Shown here: in pieces, positions 11,489 through 23,099 of the stretch
How the letters are laid out: the number at the start of each line of letters is the position of its first letter
Position numbering within the stretch: the stretch's first letter is position 1
Assembly (NCBI GenBank): GCA_012845835.1
Contig: JABAKD010000016.1
Location: 8,143,919-8,207,918 of the forward strand
Length of the DNA stretch: 64,000 nt
Direction: 5' to 3'
Origin: Undaria pinnatifida
Taxonomy: Eukaryota > Sar > Phaeophyceae > Laminariales > Alariaceae
Notes under the pieces: model-generated
Seen by the model: only the letters and a program-made list of their open reading frames with translations
Told to the model about the DNA's origin: nothing
Databases searched by the model: none
Translations under genes and position numbers: made by a program

Positions 11489-12259
11489 AGTGATGACACG
11501 TATCTTGCATCGTGGTATGACTCTGTACTGGTGAATTGGGTGAATTCTTATGGTGCTGATATTCCAACGCTGTATAGTGAAGTGGCGGACAGGATAAGGA
11601 ACTATGTCGGTAGTGATCGGGTTATTCGTGATTCTATCCGTGAATATGCCACTCTCACCAAGAAGAGGTGTTTCGAAGATTGGTATGCAGATACAGGTAC
11701 CGCTTTCCACATGACAGATTCTCTCTCGTGTATGAAGGATGTGAAGCCTTGCCACAAGAATGTAAAGGGAATTGGTGGCGTGACTTGTGAGGTAGCTCTT
11801 TCAGGAACTCTGGAATTGGTGTTCGTGTCTGCTGACAACGAGTTTTTGGTAGAGTTGAAGAATGTGCTGTACTGTCCAAAATTGGGGTACAACCTTTTTT
11901 CCCCCAGCGCAGAATTTGATGGCGAGTCATGGAATGGTCTTGGTGGTTCTCGTGGTGTGATGACTGCTTTCCACCGACATGTGACTTTTGATAATTTCGA
12001 TGGCATGCTTGTTGCGACTGCGTATCGTGTGGGTGATGACTCTATTGGATCCGTGTTGGCTGCCCGCACTCCTTCAAACCCCAAGCACGAAACGAGCATG
12101 GATGTGAATGACTTTCATAACATTTATGCTTACTCACATGAAGGATTGCTTCGTACTACTGCAGAGCGACTGGGTATCAAGTTGACTGGTGGCCTAGATG
12201 CTTGTACGGGATGTTCGATGTCGAAGGCAATTAGAAAAGGGATTGCTCGTGAAACTTAA
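11489..12259 (+). pseudogene. pol: Copia-1 protease and integrase zinc-binding segment
   Basis: Same frame as gag, beyond the TGA at 11486-11488. The aspartic protease active-site triad DTG lies at 11690-11698 within WYADTGTAFHMTD, followed by the flap-like region and LGYNLFSPS. The gag-pre-integrase zinc-binding module follows: HNIYAYSH (two His) and CTGC (two Cys) at about 12115-12220. The frame is broken by TAA at 12257-12259, just before the integrase core. Confidence 0.9.
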
Positions 12260-13545
12260 TGTAGATCAGATAAAAAGTTAGGGAGAGTTTATGTTGACCT
12301 GGGAGGGAAGAAGGCCGTTGTGTCCATAGGGGGAAAGTATTACCCCATGATTGTGAAGGATGATTTCACAAGGCGTGCATGGATCTATTTCCTGAGAAGT
12401 AAATCACTTTCCGGAGTTTTCTTGCTAGTGTGCGTGCTGATGGAATCCCATCATTGGTTGAGATTGTTAGATCTGACAATGGAGGGGAGTTTTTCGGTGG
12501 AGAATTTGCATCTGTGTGCAATTAGCTCTTGATTAAGCGAGAGTTCACCCCAGCTTACAGTCCTCAATACAACGGTGTTGCAAAGCGTGGCTTGGGATTG
12601 ATAGAGGAGGCCGCAATGGCGGCTCGTGTTCAGGCGAAACTTCTTTTTGGGCATGTACAGTTACCTAAGACTGACAGACTTTGGGCTGAGGCAATGCACT
12701 GGGCTTGCGAGGCACTTAATCACACGGCTTTTTCTGCTAACCCCGATTCCAAGTCGCCGTATGAAATGTGGTATGGCGAAGCTCGTCCTGCTAAACCCTA
12801 TCAATTTTTGAAACCGGCGTACTGCAAGTGGCAGCGACCGTCGAAGCTGTTTCCGAAGGGTGAGAGTTGCTTTTATGTCGGTCCTTCGAGAGACCACCCG
12901 GGTGATTGTCATAGAGTACTTACGAGGGCTGGGACTATTCAGGAAACGAGGGATGTAATGTGGGAGGCGTTGCCGTCACAACTCCCTCCACCGCAACCTC
13001 CGTTGCCGATAGAGATCGCGGAGGGGGGAGGGGAGGAAAGTGACAACGATGTAGAAGCCGAGGTATGGCCGGTTGTAGGGAGAAGAGTTGCCCACACACT
13101 GTTGCGAAATAACGTGGCAGTGGTCCTCTCTGGTGCAGCAACGAACGAGGTAGTGATCCCCCCTGGTGAAGCAGTCGATGTGGTTGAAAGTGTTGACGCA
13201 GAGAGTGTAGGTCGATCGCCGTCTGCCCCCTCTGTGCCATCTTCGCCCGTTCCCTCTGTGTCGTCTCCAGCACCTGAGTTCACCGATGGTGAGGGGCAGG
13301 AAGGGCAAGATGTGGGGGAACTGGAGTCGGTGGGTCCTGAAGAGCAGGATACAGAGTCGGTAGGGCCGGGAGGGCAGGAGGCAGAGACAGAGGCATCTCC
13401 TCCAGTTGCTCGTCGTCCGCGGCATGTAGCTGAGCTAGCTGATTTCAACAACCCTGCGCGTGAGAAGGATGAAGTAAGAGAAGGTAAAACTTGCGCGCAA
13501 ACCCGTGCAGTTAACCAGCAGAATGTATCTGTATGCAGGAACTAA
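12260..13545 (+). pseudogene. pol: Copia-1 integrase core and C-terminus
   Basis: The core starts GRVYVDLGG (first catalytic Asp) in the gag frame. A one-base frameshift near 12415 moves it to the next frame, which continues VRSDNGGEF (second Asp), TAG at 12523-12525, then FTPAYSPQYNGV. The third catalytic residue, usually Glu in NGVAER, is Lys here (AAG at 12583-12585), so the enzyme would be inactive even if translated. The C-terminal domain (FLKPAY..GPS..DV) and an acidic Pro/Ser-rich linker run to about 13480. The expected RT N-terminal half is absent after it. Confidence 0.9.
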
Positions 13546-14518
13546 GAATCTTGCCAAGGTGGTTGTAGAAGCTCTAGGCGATTCTCTTCCTACGAAAAAT
13601 TTGGGCGAGGTCAAGTTCTTGCTTGGTTGCGCATTTATTCGCGACCGCGAGGCTGGCACGATTGAGATTTCCCAGGAGAGTTACATCAGGAGTGTGCTTG
13701 AGAGATTCAAAATTTGTCGCACCAGCTCGATCCCTGCTTCCCCTGCTAACGATAACAGGTCCGTGATGGAGGATGAGGAGGCAGGAGATGTGCCGTTCCG
13801 AGAGGTGGTGGGGTGCCTGATGTGGGTCACCAATGGGACGAGACCCGACATCTCGAATGCTGTGCGGGCGGTGGCGAGGCACTCTCATGAGCTAAAGAAG
13901 AGAGACTGGAAGGCAGCTCAGAAGATTCTGAACTATCTTCTGGAAACGGCACATCTAACTCTGAAGTACAAGACAGACAGTACGGTTGATGACGTAGGCA
14001 CGTTGGTGTACGTAGATGTAGACTTTGCCAGCAAGGCCACTGACCGTAGATCAGTTTCGGGAGCACTAGTTATTGTGGCTGCCTGTCTTGTAGCTTGGCT
14101 TTCTTGGACGCAGAAATGCGTTTCGCAGTCGACTTCTGAGGCAGAGTATCTTGCGATGGGCGATGGTGTCAAGGAGTCTCTGTTTGTGAACGGAATGCTT
14201 CAGTTCTTGAGGCCTAGTGTAGAGCCTCGTAAAATTGGCGTCCTTGAGGACAACGAGGGAGCGATTTCGCTTGCAGAGAATCCGCTTAGCTCGAGCAGGA
14301 GTAAGCACATCGACGTGAGGCACCACTTTCTTAGAAATCTGACCGAGGAGGGTGTGATCGAGATCACGCATGTTCCCAGCGAAAAACAACATGCGGACAT
14401 CCTCACGAAGGCTCTGCCGATAAGTATTTTGAAGTTCACCGTGACTTTGCATTGGGCTCTAGGAAGTAGGAGTCTGAATTATTTTTGTTTGTCATACTGC
14501 ATGTTGTGGGTCTGGTAG
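13505..14518 (+). pseudogene. pol: Copia-1 RT C-terminal part and RNase H
   Basis: The frame resumes just downstream of where the YVDD motif should be: LYAGTKNLAKVV, then LPTKNLGEVKFLLG and RDREAGTIEISQ, which are RT thumb motifs. RNase H follows with its four acidic positions in context: VYVDVDFA, TSEAEY, LEDNEG and KHIDVRHHF. About 200-250 residues of RT, including the catalytic aspartates, are missing between the integrase linker and this ORF. The join lies around 13490-13520 and is also a frame change, pointing to an internal deletion. Confidence 0.9.
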
Positions 14519-14532
14519 ATACAACAGCCCCT

Positions 14533-14540
14533 AGGGAGGG
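14533..14540 (+). other. Copia-1 polypurine tract
   Basis: AGGGAGGG directly abuts the 3' LTR, the expected plus-strand primer position. Confidence 0.75.
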
Positions 14541-14964
14541 TGTTGGTGATAGCGGCAGTGTGTATCGGCCGAGCTGCTGTAGATCATCTGATTGGATAGT
14601 TTGAATATCGAAGTGTCAATTGTAGTAAGTTGATGCTGGATATTCTGGGAATACTCTTTGTGGTACTTCGGTAGGTTGTACACAAGTACGAGCTATACAA
14701 TGGACCGTAGGTGTGTGTCGATACATTGGTATGTGGTACATTGGACACTTATCCAGTAGGAAGGTTCAGGCATTGTTGCTGTAGGTCTGACTATCGGGCT
14801 ATTGTCATGTTAGGGGTATTGTTTGTGGTACGTGATCCTGAGGGTGAGGTTGTGCGCGCCCACGAGCGCCCCCACCCTGCTCACTCCACCTTGTCTACCT
14901 GTCTCAAAGGGCAATTGCTCAATAATACAACATATTTTTCCCAGAAGCCACGAGTTTACCAACA
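14541..14964 (+). repeat. Copia-1 3' LTR
   Basis: 424 bp, TGTTGGTGATAGC to GTTTACCAACA. Contains about 24 extra bases near 14805-14830 relative to the 5' LTR. Confidence 0.95.
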
Positions 14965-15147
14965 TCCTACGCCAAGCTGAACCCACGAGACAACGGCTTG
15001 ATCGCCGTTCCGGTCCGATCCATATATGTCCCGCCTTGTGAGTACACAGTCGTTCGTAATATATCCTTCCAACACATCGTGCGAGGAACGCATCAAGTCG
15101 AGGTCTCGCAAGGAATCTCAGCAGAAGGATCAACCACATACTAGTAC

Positions 15148-15695
15148 GGTAGCGGGACGAGCCGCCCTGGTTCTGGCTCACCTTGCTACCTCGGGGGGAG
15201 TTCGTAGTATCCTGCTATATATTTTCCTTTGGTCCCTCCGATTTCCAATCCGGGCAGGTTGATCCTACACTTTAGACTTCGAGCGAGGTCAAATCGTTGA
15301 GTCTCGCAATCACGTGAGATCACAGACGACAAGTGGTGCGGACGCACATTCATACGAACGAACAGTATTCATGCACGCATGTCAACAGTGGTTTGTCATT
15401 GCACTTTTTCTCCGTGGGTTCATCATATTATGGTAGCGGGACGAGCCGCCCTGGTTTTGGCTCACCTTGCTGCCTCGGGGGGAGTTCGTAGTATCCCCCT
15501 ATACCTTTTATTTGGTTCCTCCGATTTCCAATCCAGGCAGATTTATCCGAGGCTTCAGACTTTCAGCGAGGTCAACTCGTTGAGTTTCGCAAGCGCGTGA
15601 GACCATAGATGACAGGTGATGCGGATGCATATGCATACCATCGAACAGTGTTCTTGCACACATCCATGCGAACAGTGGTTTACCATACGAGCACT
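15148..15695. repeat. Two-unit tandem repeat, period about 284 bp
   Basis: Unit 1 starts at 15148 and unit 2 at 15432, both with 'ggtagcgggacgagccgccc'. They share 'ctcggggggagttcgtagta', 'ctccgatttccaatcc' and 'gaacagt' near their ends. No coding function is recognised. It begins about 180 bp downstream of the copia 3' LTR. Confidence 0.85.
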
Positions 15696-16379
15696 TTTGA
15701 CTTTTAACATTCCTTTTCACAGGGGTGGTATTGAGAACTAAATACCCGGCATCCCAGAGGTGCTGCAGTGCACCGCCTTCGTGAGAAGGCGTTATTGCTC
15801 AAGTCGGCGGAATCACCGACCAGACGAAGCGTTCTTTCCGTCGCACACAGAACTGACCACCACTATTCTGCGCCCAGTGGATGCGATCATTAGGCCACGG
15901 ACACGACCCACCGTACTTTTATGCTCCCACGCTGGCCGCCACAACAATAACGGGTATATACGTACACCAGAAACGCGCAAGCTCGACTCGTCGGGCGACG
16001 ATGGTGCCGTGGGTCTCGCATTGGTTGCATCTTCGGAGCTTATCTATCGCGCGTCGCAAGGCGACTCAACCAGCGTGAAACACGAAGAGTTGGAGAGTAG
16101 AACACGAAAAGAAAAAAAAAGCGTTTGCTCGCAGATGGTGATGAACACGATCCTTTTCACTACAGCAGTAGTAGGGGTCCGATCAGCACGGATCACGCAA
16201 ACCTTAGTAACGTCCCATAAGTGCCTGGACGTCGCCTAGAGTCCAGGGGGAACTGATGCAGACAAAAAATACTTGTCCGTGCCGAGAGGGTGCATTCTGG
16301 TTGGTGTTTGGCATAATACAAGCCAAGGCGAGAACAGCAGCCAGACCCTTCATGGTCCCAACTTAAAGTAAGTAGTATT
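15696..16379. other. No recognisable gene
   Basis: A plus-strand frame of about 159 codons (15760-16239) is open, but I see no domain, repeat or splice context. I do not call it a gene. Confidence 0.35.
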
Positions 16380-16842
16380 TGCAATCTGCCTTTGATGAGC
16401 AGTATATTCATGTAATCTACGAAGGTATGATTCGTGAGTCACGTATGTACGAATGTTATCTATTAGAATAGTTTGGTATTGGGAAATGAGTGCATTCTAT
16501 TGGATGACATGAAGATGTTGAGGTGGTGTGATGTGTGATGTCAGAATGTCAGTCACCACGCTGGAAACATGCCTGCTCTGGTACACTTTTTTTTGGGTTG
16601 ATTCCGATGGGATACGCCTACTAAATCAGTCTAGTTTTGGTCATCCTCTGATCCATCTTGACTCATATGTCTTGCTTGTGATGATGTACTCGGATGTACG
16701 CGACGACAACATAATGGATAGTAATACTTCATAATCATCACCACGGACTTCTCATTTTATCCGCTGCCACCGCACATCCAAGGCCCCGCATGAAGTGGGC
16801 CGCGCGAGCAAACCCACTCCGGGTACAGGTCATCCCATTACA
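16380..16842. repeat. Direct terminal repeat, left
   Basis: Left copy of the pair. Shares long identical blocks with 19147-19602, for example 'gaaatgagtgcattctattg' and 'ctgatccatcttgactcata'. Confidence 0.85.
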
Positions 16843-19146
16843 CTAGTGCGATGCATCTTGACCCGTGCTCAGGGAGGGGAATGCGCTGGACCGGGCTGAT
16901 TCAGAACGAATATTTCCCGAGATGCTTCAGGAGCGATTTCCTCGTCATCTTCCTAGACCCCACACTCTCGCACGTACACCAGCATCAACAGAGAGCAAGA
17001 TCATCGAGACGCAGGCAACGACAGCCACATACCGGAAGAGGCGAGAGCAGTCAGGGAAGGATAGCGTGAGCCAAAGAGCCACATTCCTTCACCGTGCCAG
17101 ACCTCCTTCTACATGCTTGCATTGTGCGAGCGATTTCGGAGTTTACTTTTGAGCTGCGGTTACGAGGAATTTTCTGCGCGACGATGATGGGCCAAAGGGG
17201 GGGATGACTGTGGAAGGACAGCCGGCGACAAAAAATTGGAATGAGTGTGGAGGAGCAGCATGTGCAAAGCAGGCATGTGCAAAGCAGGGGATGTGGGGAA
17301 GGTCAGGAGAGGAAGCGAACAGGACAGAGCAAGAGAGGAGAGGGTCATCTTCTTCCGCGCCAGCAAGCACTTCGGCTCGCAAGAGGCGCGTACTGATTAA
17401 TCTTGATTTTTGTGTTCCATATTTCTCTCCGGGGTTGGTTGAGTTGATTAATGTATTGATGTTTTTATGTACGTTTAGTGTCGTTTGTTACTGAAGAGTT
17501 CACGGCAATAGTTCGTTTTCAAGGCACGTATAATACGGTATGGTTTCTGTTTAGGGTCGGATAGAAGTTCGCACGACTCATGCCTAATGACTTGTTTATG
17601 AACGGTTTTGGTTTTTGAATATTTGATGGGTTTTGCTTGGCACTACAGCAGTTCTAGTTCTACCTATAGTAGCATCGGTACCGAAACTATCGGGACACTG
17701 AGTACTGAGGCTGGCTGTGAACGCCAAACAGGGGATGGTAATATAGACTATACTGACATTTGGAATACAACACTTCCTTGGCAAACATCGGAGCTATGAG
17801 TCTGTTTGCATGATGTGGCCACCTGACAATAAGTTAGTTGGTGTTGGTGCGTATTACAGCAGCAGTAGCTCTCTCTCCTCTGTAGTTTCAATGGTTCAAG
17901 CGTTATTTTTGCATTTTAGAACGATCTGCGCATTACCTGCGGTTCTATGAATCGATTATCATGCTGTGGACACGTATATTACTGACACTCTACAAGATTG
18001 AGCACCACCGTACATTCACTTGTAGTTCTTTCTGCTCGATGTTTTCCCCTCGAGTCAAGCCATTGAGTGAGACAACTTGCAATCGTCCAGGTGAATAAGG
18101 TGGACAAGAGGACCCAGCCTCGGCCAGAAGATCAATGTGTCGGAAGGGAGGTCGCCATTGGTGGGGGTTACTAGTAGTACTAGAAAGCGTTGCGTGAACA
18201 CGTATAGTACGAGATGAAATGTGAATGGATTTTTAACGTTGGTTCTATTTTTGACTATTTTCTGGGGGGGGTTGTGTGCTTTTTGAAACGGTGCGCTGCT
18301 ATTCTGGCAGCAGATTGTGGGACGCCATCCGACGAAATATTTCGTTATTTCTTGATACGGGACGAATGAAATAATTTCACAGTGTGTTGTCCCAGGTACC
18401 AATGAGTGCTATGTTCGAGCATTAAGTACGAGTATTGGTATGAGAGGCTGGGTATATGTCGTAGCCCTCCCGTGACTGAGGTGATAGGTAAGACCACATA
18501 CATGTACCCCCCCCGTCACGCAACAACAGCAGATAGTTGATCAACTATGCTCTTTACTTGGTAGATGAGGTATCATGGTTGGTGGCCTTTACTATCACCA
18601 CCAGGTATATTTATTTATGGTACTACTTGGGTTGGTTTGGGGTTTTACGGGCTTGTGTTTTTTTTATTGAAGATGTCAGGTGTGCTGAAAGTGTACCTGG
18701 TATTAATTGGTGGAACTACTGGAATGTAGTGGATTCTCGTCGCCTCTATTTCACGTAGCTGATGATGACCGTTCGACGGCAAGGCGTGAGTGTTGACTAC
18801 TGGTCAGCCATTTGGAATTTAAGCCAGCATAGTTTAGAAATTGTCTTTCTTTTGTTTCGTTTTTTGTTCAACTTCTGATATTTTATTGGTTTTGGGTGCT
18901 TGGACAGCCGGTAAGCGATTGTTTGGTTCTATAGTGGGTACGGCATTTCTGTTTCTGGGTTTTTTATATTCAGATAAGCAACTACGAGTTCATACTTTGA
19001 ATTTTGAGCTTTGGGCATTTGTTTCAATGATATTATGGTAAAATAAGGAACTTATTGCTTTCAGTCGAGATAAATGTTTCAGATATAGACCAGAGGCACT
19101 ACTATCAAGGCAGGCATAGTATATAGGGGAAAGCATATCTAGTACT
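16843..19146. other. Interior of candidate LTR element, non-coding
   Basis: About 2.3 kb. Short frames only; a 96-codon frame at 17204-17494 and T-rich frames at 18540-19040 have no recognisable domain. No protease, RT, integrase or transposase motif seen on either strand. Confidence 0.6.
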
Positions 19147-19602
19147 TGCAGTCTGCCTGATGAGCAGTATATTCATGTAATCTACGGGGATGTGATTCGT
19201 GATTCACGTATGTACGAGTACTAAAGGATAGCTTGGTATTAGGAAATGAGTGCATTCTATTGGATGACATGAAGATGTTGAAGTGGTGTGATGTGTGATG
19301 TCAGAATGTCAGTCACCCCGCTGGAAACATGCCTGCTCTGGTATGTTTTGTTCTGGATTGATTCCAATGGGATACGCCCACTAAATCAGTCTAGTTTTGG
19401 TCATCCTCTGATCCATCTTGACTCATATGTCTTGCTTGTGATAATGTACTCGGATGTACGCGACGATAATATAATGGATAGTAATACTTCATAATTAACA
19501 CCAAGGACTTCTCATTTTACCCGCTGCCACCGCGCATCCAAGGCCCCGCATGAAGTGGGCCACGCGAGGAAACTGACCCCGAGTACAGGTCATCCCATTA
19601 CA
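19147..19602. repeat. Direct terminal repeat, right
   Basis: Right copy of the pair described at 16380-16842. Confidence 0.85.
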
Positions 19603-19872
19603 ACTCGCAGTATGGCTACTTTTATGGGAGGACTGTAGGTGAATCGATCGAATTAGAAACGGCGAGTGGGACTTTGAGGGTGTGCGCAACAACAGGCACA
19701 CACACGTGGAGATGGTATTAATAGTGTGATGGCCATAGCGCATGCCAGAAGCTGAGAATAGGGCCGATGCGATGCTACGCGTAACGTGTAGAGGGCGGTG
19801 TGCGAGACGTATGAATATTTTAAACACTTGAAAAATTACAATCCCCGTGAAGGGGAACCGACCAGAACAAAC

Positions 19873-20590
19873 CGTTATGGTATTACCCTGAGAGCCTAGC
19901 AAAGGCTTAGGATCCAGGATGTGGGATATGGATATGAGATAAAAAGGCTTCACATGCCTTTGAATGCGTGTGCGTATAGGAAGAAGAGGATGATGATTGC
20001 TTCACCCGCGCATAACACCCAGCCAGTTTTTCCGTGACTCGTCACACAAGGAATACAAGGAGCTTCTCTAAGGATACACAAGTGAATGAACATCGTGGAG
20101 CCTGCTTAGTAGAAACACCTGCAAGGAGCGGCCTGTTTCTATATCAGTCTTCTTATTCTTGGCGCCATCGGCAGGACTAGCGTGGGAGTGGGATTTCAAG
20201 AGTCTTATCTTTGAATAATGTTTTAGATCACGTGGAGCCGGTGCTTCCCGAATATTCCACATTTTTGCATACACGGCTCATCAGGGTGGGCTAGTGTTAT
20301 GGTATTGCTTTGGGAGCCTAGCAAAAGGCTCATGATCCAGGATGTGGGATATTATGAAATTGGGATTTAAAGCGTTTCACATGCCTTCGAAGGCGTGTGC
20401 GTTTAAGAAAAGGGGGGTGATGATTGCCTCAATCACGCATAACGCCCAGCAGGAGTTCCTCCGTGACTCGTCACACAAGGAATAATACTAATAGCTTATC
20501 TCAGGGTACACAAGTGGGTGAGCATCGTGGAGCCTGCATAGCAGAGAGACCTGCAAGGAGTGTGGCCTGTGTCTGTATCAGCCCTGCTTA
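19873..20590. repeat. Two-unit tandem duplication, period about 422 bp
   Basis: Units of about 290 bp at 19873-20160 and 20295-20590 share 'gatccaggatgtgggatat', 'cttcacatgcctt' or its close variant, 'ccgtgactcgtcacacaagg', 'catcgtggagcctgc' and 'acctgcaaggag'. The intervening 130 bp is not duplicated. No coding capacity recognised. Confidence 0.85.
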
Positions 20591-21007
20591 TTAAAAAATC
20601 CATGGGAACGGTGCGTTGTTTTATTCGCTGACGATGCTCGCGCTTGGTGACGGTGTGTCCGACTGTTGTTCTATGGACTCTGGCGAATGCAAGTGGCACG
20701 TAAGACGGGAGCGAAGAGCTTTCAACAGCGCATCAAGGCAACAGTCTCGCCATCTATGGAAGACGGCAGACGAAGAAGTTAGGTGTAGTTGGAGATAGAG
20801 ATGGAGAAAAACATTCGAAGTTCAGCAGATAGATCCGAAGAACTGAAGATCAGAAGATCCGAAGAGTGCGACAAACATGCCGGTCGGTACTCGGTACATA
20901 ATGTGGCACGTGGGACGCGGCGCGCTCTCTTGTTTATAGAAAAAATAAAATATTATCAGAACCTTCAACCTTCGGCAGTATCGTAAAAAACAAGCCCACA
21001 GCAACAC

Positions 21008-21046
21008 AACCAACCAGCCAGCCAGCCAGCCAGCCAGCCAGCCTCC
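21008..21046. repeat. (CCAG)n microsatellite
   Basis: About eight tetranucleotide units. Confidence 0.95.
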
Positions 21047-21192
21047 ATCCAGAAAATATTCAGGCTACGTTGTTTGGTCTTTCGTGCCCACGGCAAGAAG
21101 TAAGTTCGCATCACCTGGGAGGGTCAAAATTCCTGCCCGTGATCGAATCGAAATCTAATATACCAAATTCAACTCTGCACTTCTTCATCGCC

Positions 21193-21678
21193 ATGAAAAC
21201 TGTTTGCTGCGCAGACAGCCAGCGAAACAAGAACACGACAACTACTGCTATTGCTGCTTCTGCCTGCCTCTTTGCCTGCTCAGCAGCAGCATCAACGAAC
21301 AGCGGCCCCTACCTCTTCTATTTAGCCTTCCTGTTTGCCTGCAAAGGAGCAGCCTTAACAAGTAGCAGCCCGTCCTGGCTCTACTTCTACTCTCCATTGA
21401 TGGGTTTAGTTTTTTATTCTGTCCTGTCTGCCTGCCTCCTTTTATTATTTTTTACCACAAACAAACAAATAAACGCCAGGAAGGAAAACAAGAAAACCAA
21501 AAAGAACAAGAACGAGAACAACAAGGAGAAGAACACGAAGAAGACGAAGGAAAAGAGAAAGGAAAGCAACAAGAATAAAATGGGGACAAACACCACGGTA
21601 CAGACAATTACTACAATTACTACCACTAGATTACTAATACTACTGCTGCTGTATATATACTATTACTACGAACTGTAA
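21193..21678 (+). CDS. Unrecognised low-complexity ORF
   Basis: ATG 21193 to stop 21676-21678, about 161 aa. The N-terminal half has alternating hydrophobic stretches (CLFACSAAAS, FYLAFLFACKGAA, VFYSVLSACLLLLFF) that could be two or three membrane segments. The C-terminal half is a Lys/Asn-rich run produced by an A-rich tract, followed by Thr repeats. No family recognised; low complexity makes a chance frame likely. Confidence 0.2.
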   Translation: MKTVCCADSQRNKNTTTTAIAASACLFACSAAASTNSGPYLFYLAFLFACKGAALTSSSPSWLYFYSPLMGLVFYSVLSACLLLLFFTTNKQINARKENKKTKKNKNENNKEKNTKKTKEKRKESNKNKMGTNTTVQTITTITTTRLLILLLLYIYYYYEL

Positions 21679-21681
21679 GCT

Positions 21682-22360
21682 CTATTACACTACAACCCTA
21701 CCTGAAAATCTACTCGGAACAACGATCGATCGTAGCTCAACAGCTGAGCCACTACTACTGCACAACGTCGGGTACCAAGCCAGCCAGCTAGTCACAACAA
21801 TGACCGCGTAGAACAACCCAAACAGCGGCAACGCTTCCTCTGCCGAACCCTGGTAACATCTCCCACCCTGCACGATGCTCTTTGCATCGTTTTTTTACTA
21901 GATACTACGACTCTCCTGCTGTATATAGCGGAAATATAAACCATGGCAACCCCGTTTCATTCAACAACCGATGGCGTCGGCGAGGAACAAAAGGCGACAG
22001 CAGTTGTCACTGCTGTCACGGGCAGCCAACAAAAACCCTTCCTTGCCTTGTGCAAAACCCTCTCTTCCCCCACCAGACCATCGACCGCAACGTCATTATG
22101 TCTGCAAGAAACAAACGCCATGTTCCTGAAAACTATAACCAGAAACAAGGGCGCGCGACTGCGCGACACATCGAACCTTACAGGAGATGACGTCGACCTA
22201 AATATCCACGCCAATTCAAAAAATATTAGACGGACAACGAGGTTAAACACTTACTGTAGTACGCACGAGCGTACATCCTATCTATCTCCGTACGAAATAC
22301 CGACGTACGGACTAACCGATATGAGCACATACGACGTACGTACAAACCGACGGATGGGCG
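21682..22360. other. No recognisable gene
   Basis: Short overlapping frames on both strands without a recognisable domain. Confidence 0.35.
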
Positions 22361-22363
22361 CAC

Positions 22364-22815
22364 GACGAACGCCAACAAATAAAAAAACTGTTCCACCGCA
22401 GACCGTACCGTCCAAACCAACAACAAGTTTTTTTAAACGCACGGATCCTCCGCCTTCATCGTTCCCACGCGGCCGCCGCCGACGGACAACGGACGGACAG
22501 ACGTACCGACGGGTAGACAAGCCAACAGATGGACGCACGGACGACGAATGCCAACAGTTCAAAAACCACTCCCACCGGACGCCGTACCCTCCAAACCCAG
22601 ACCAAGCCCAAAAAAATGCACATATCCGCCTTTTTTATCGCTCCCACGCGGCAGCCGCCGACCGACGTACCGACGGATGGACAAGCCGACTTACGAAAGG
22701 ACGATGAATGCCAACACTTCAAATACCAAGTACACCGCACACCGTACCGTCTAAACCAAGCACAGGCGCAGAACAGCGCATAGCTCTTTCGCCTCGACGG
22801 TTCCCACGCGGTTGC
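22364..22815. repeat. Three-unit tandem repeat, period about 160-180 bp
   Basis: Units begin near 22364, 22544 and 22703 with 'gacgaatgccaaca'-type sequence. Each continues with 'ccgtaccgtccaaacca'-type sequence and a 'ttcccacgcgg' or 'tcccacgcggc' block. The array lies just downstream (on minus) of the last exon candidate of the WD40 gene. Confidence 0.8.
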
Positions 22816-23099
22816 CCCCTGCCACTGGGCCAGGCTTCGCGCACAAAAAACAGCGACACCACCCTGGCCCGGCGGGTTTCGATGACGAGCAAGGGCTACT
22901 GCTGGGCCCCAAAAGTTCGAAGGTCTAAATAAACTCCGAAACGGAAAGGCAAAAACAACCGAATGAATCGCGAGTCGCACTGCAATGGCTTTTGGGGTTC
23001 CCGAGACCACTTGCATCTGCACGGCCAACGACTTATCCGCCACCGCAGCCACTGCTTCCGCCAAACGCGTACTCTTCCCCCCCTCACTTTCCTCTTCAC

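Larger units (their letters stand above)
9494..14964 (+). mobile_element. Ty1/copia retrotransposon 1 (defective)
   Basis: Complete LTR-to-LTR element of about 5.47 kb with copia gene order gag-PR-INT-RT-RH. The LTRs are TG..CA. Internal sequence carries one frameshift in gag, in-frame stops at 11486, 12257 and 12523, a second frameshift in integrase, and a deletion removing the RT fingers/palm. Flanks GCTCG/G (before 9494) and TCCTAC (after 14964) show no target-site duplication. The 5' flank is a gypsy fragment that is not recognisable beyond the 3' LTR, so a rearrangement at one side is possible. It cannot be autonomous. Confidence 0.95.
16380..19602. mobile_element. Candidate non-autonomous LTR element
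   Basis: Direct repeats at 16380-16842 and 19147-19602 (about 460 bp each, over 90% alike by eye) start TGCAAT/TGCAGT and end ATTACA, so the ends are TG..CA with short inverted termini. They enclose about 2.3 kb with no gag or pol motif. A purine run 'aggggaaag' lies about 20 bp before the right repeat. I see no target-site duplication, and similarity extends a few bases beyond the left TG, so a plain segmental duplication remains possible. Confidence 0.5.

Noticed and set aside
10102-14452. Minus-strand frames of 100-170 codons
   Set aside because: Antisense shadows of copia-1 gag-pol.
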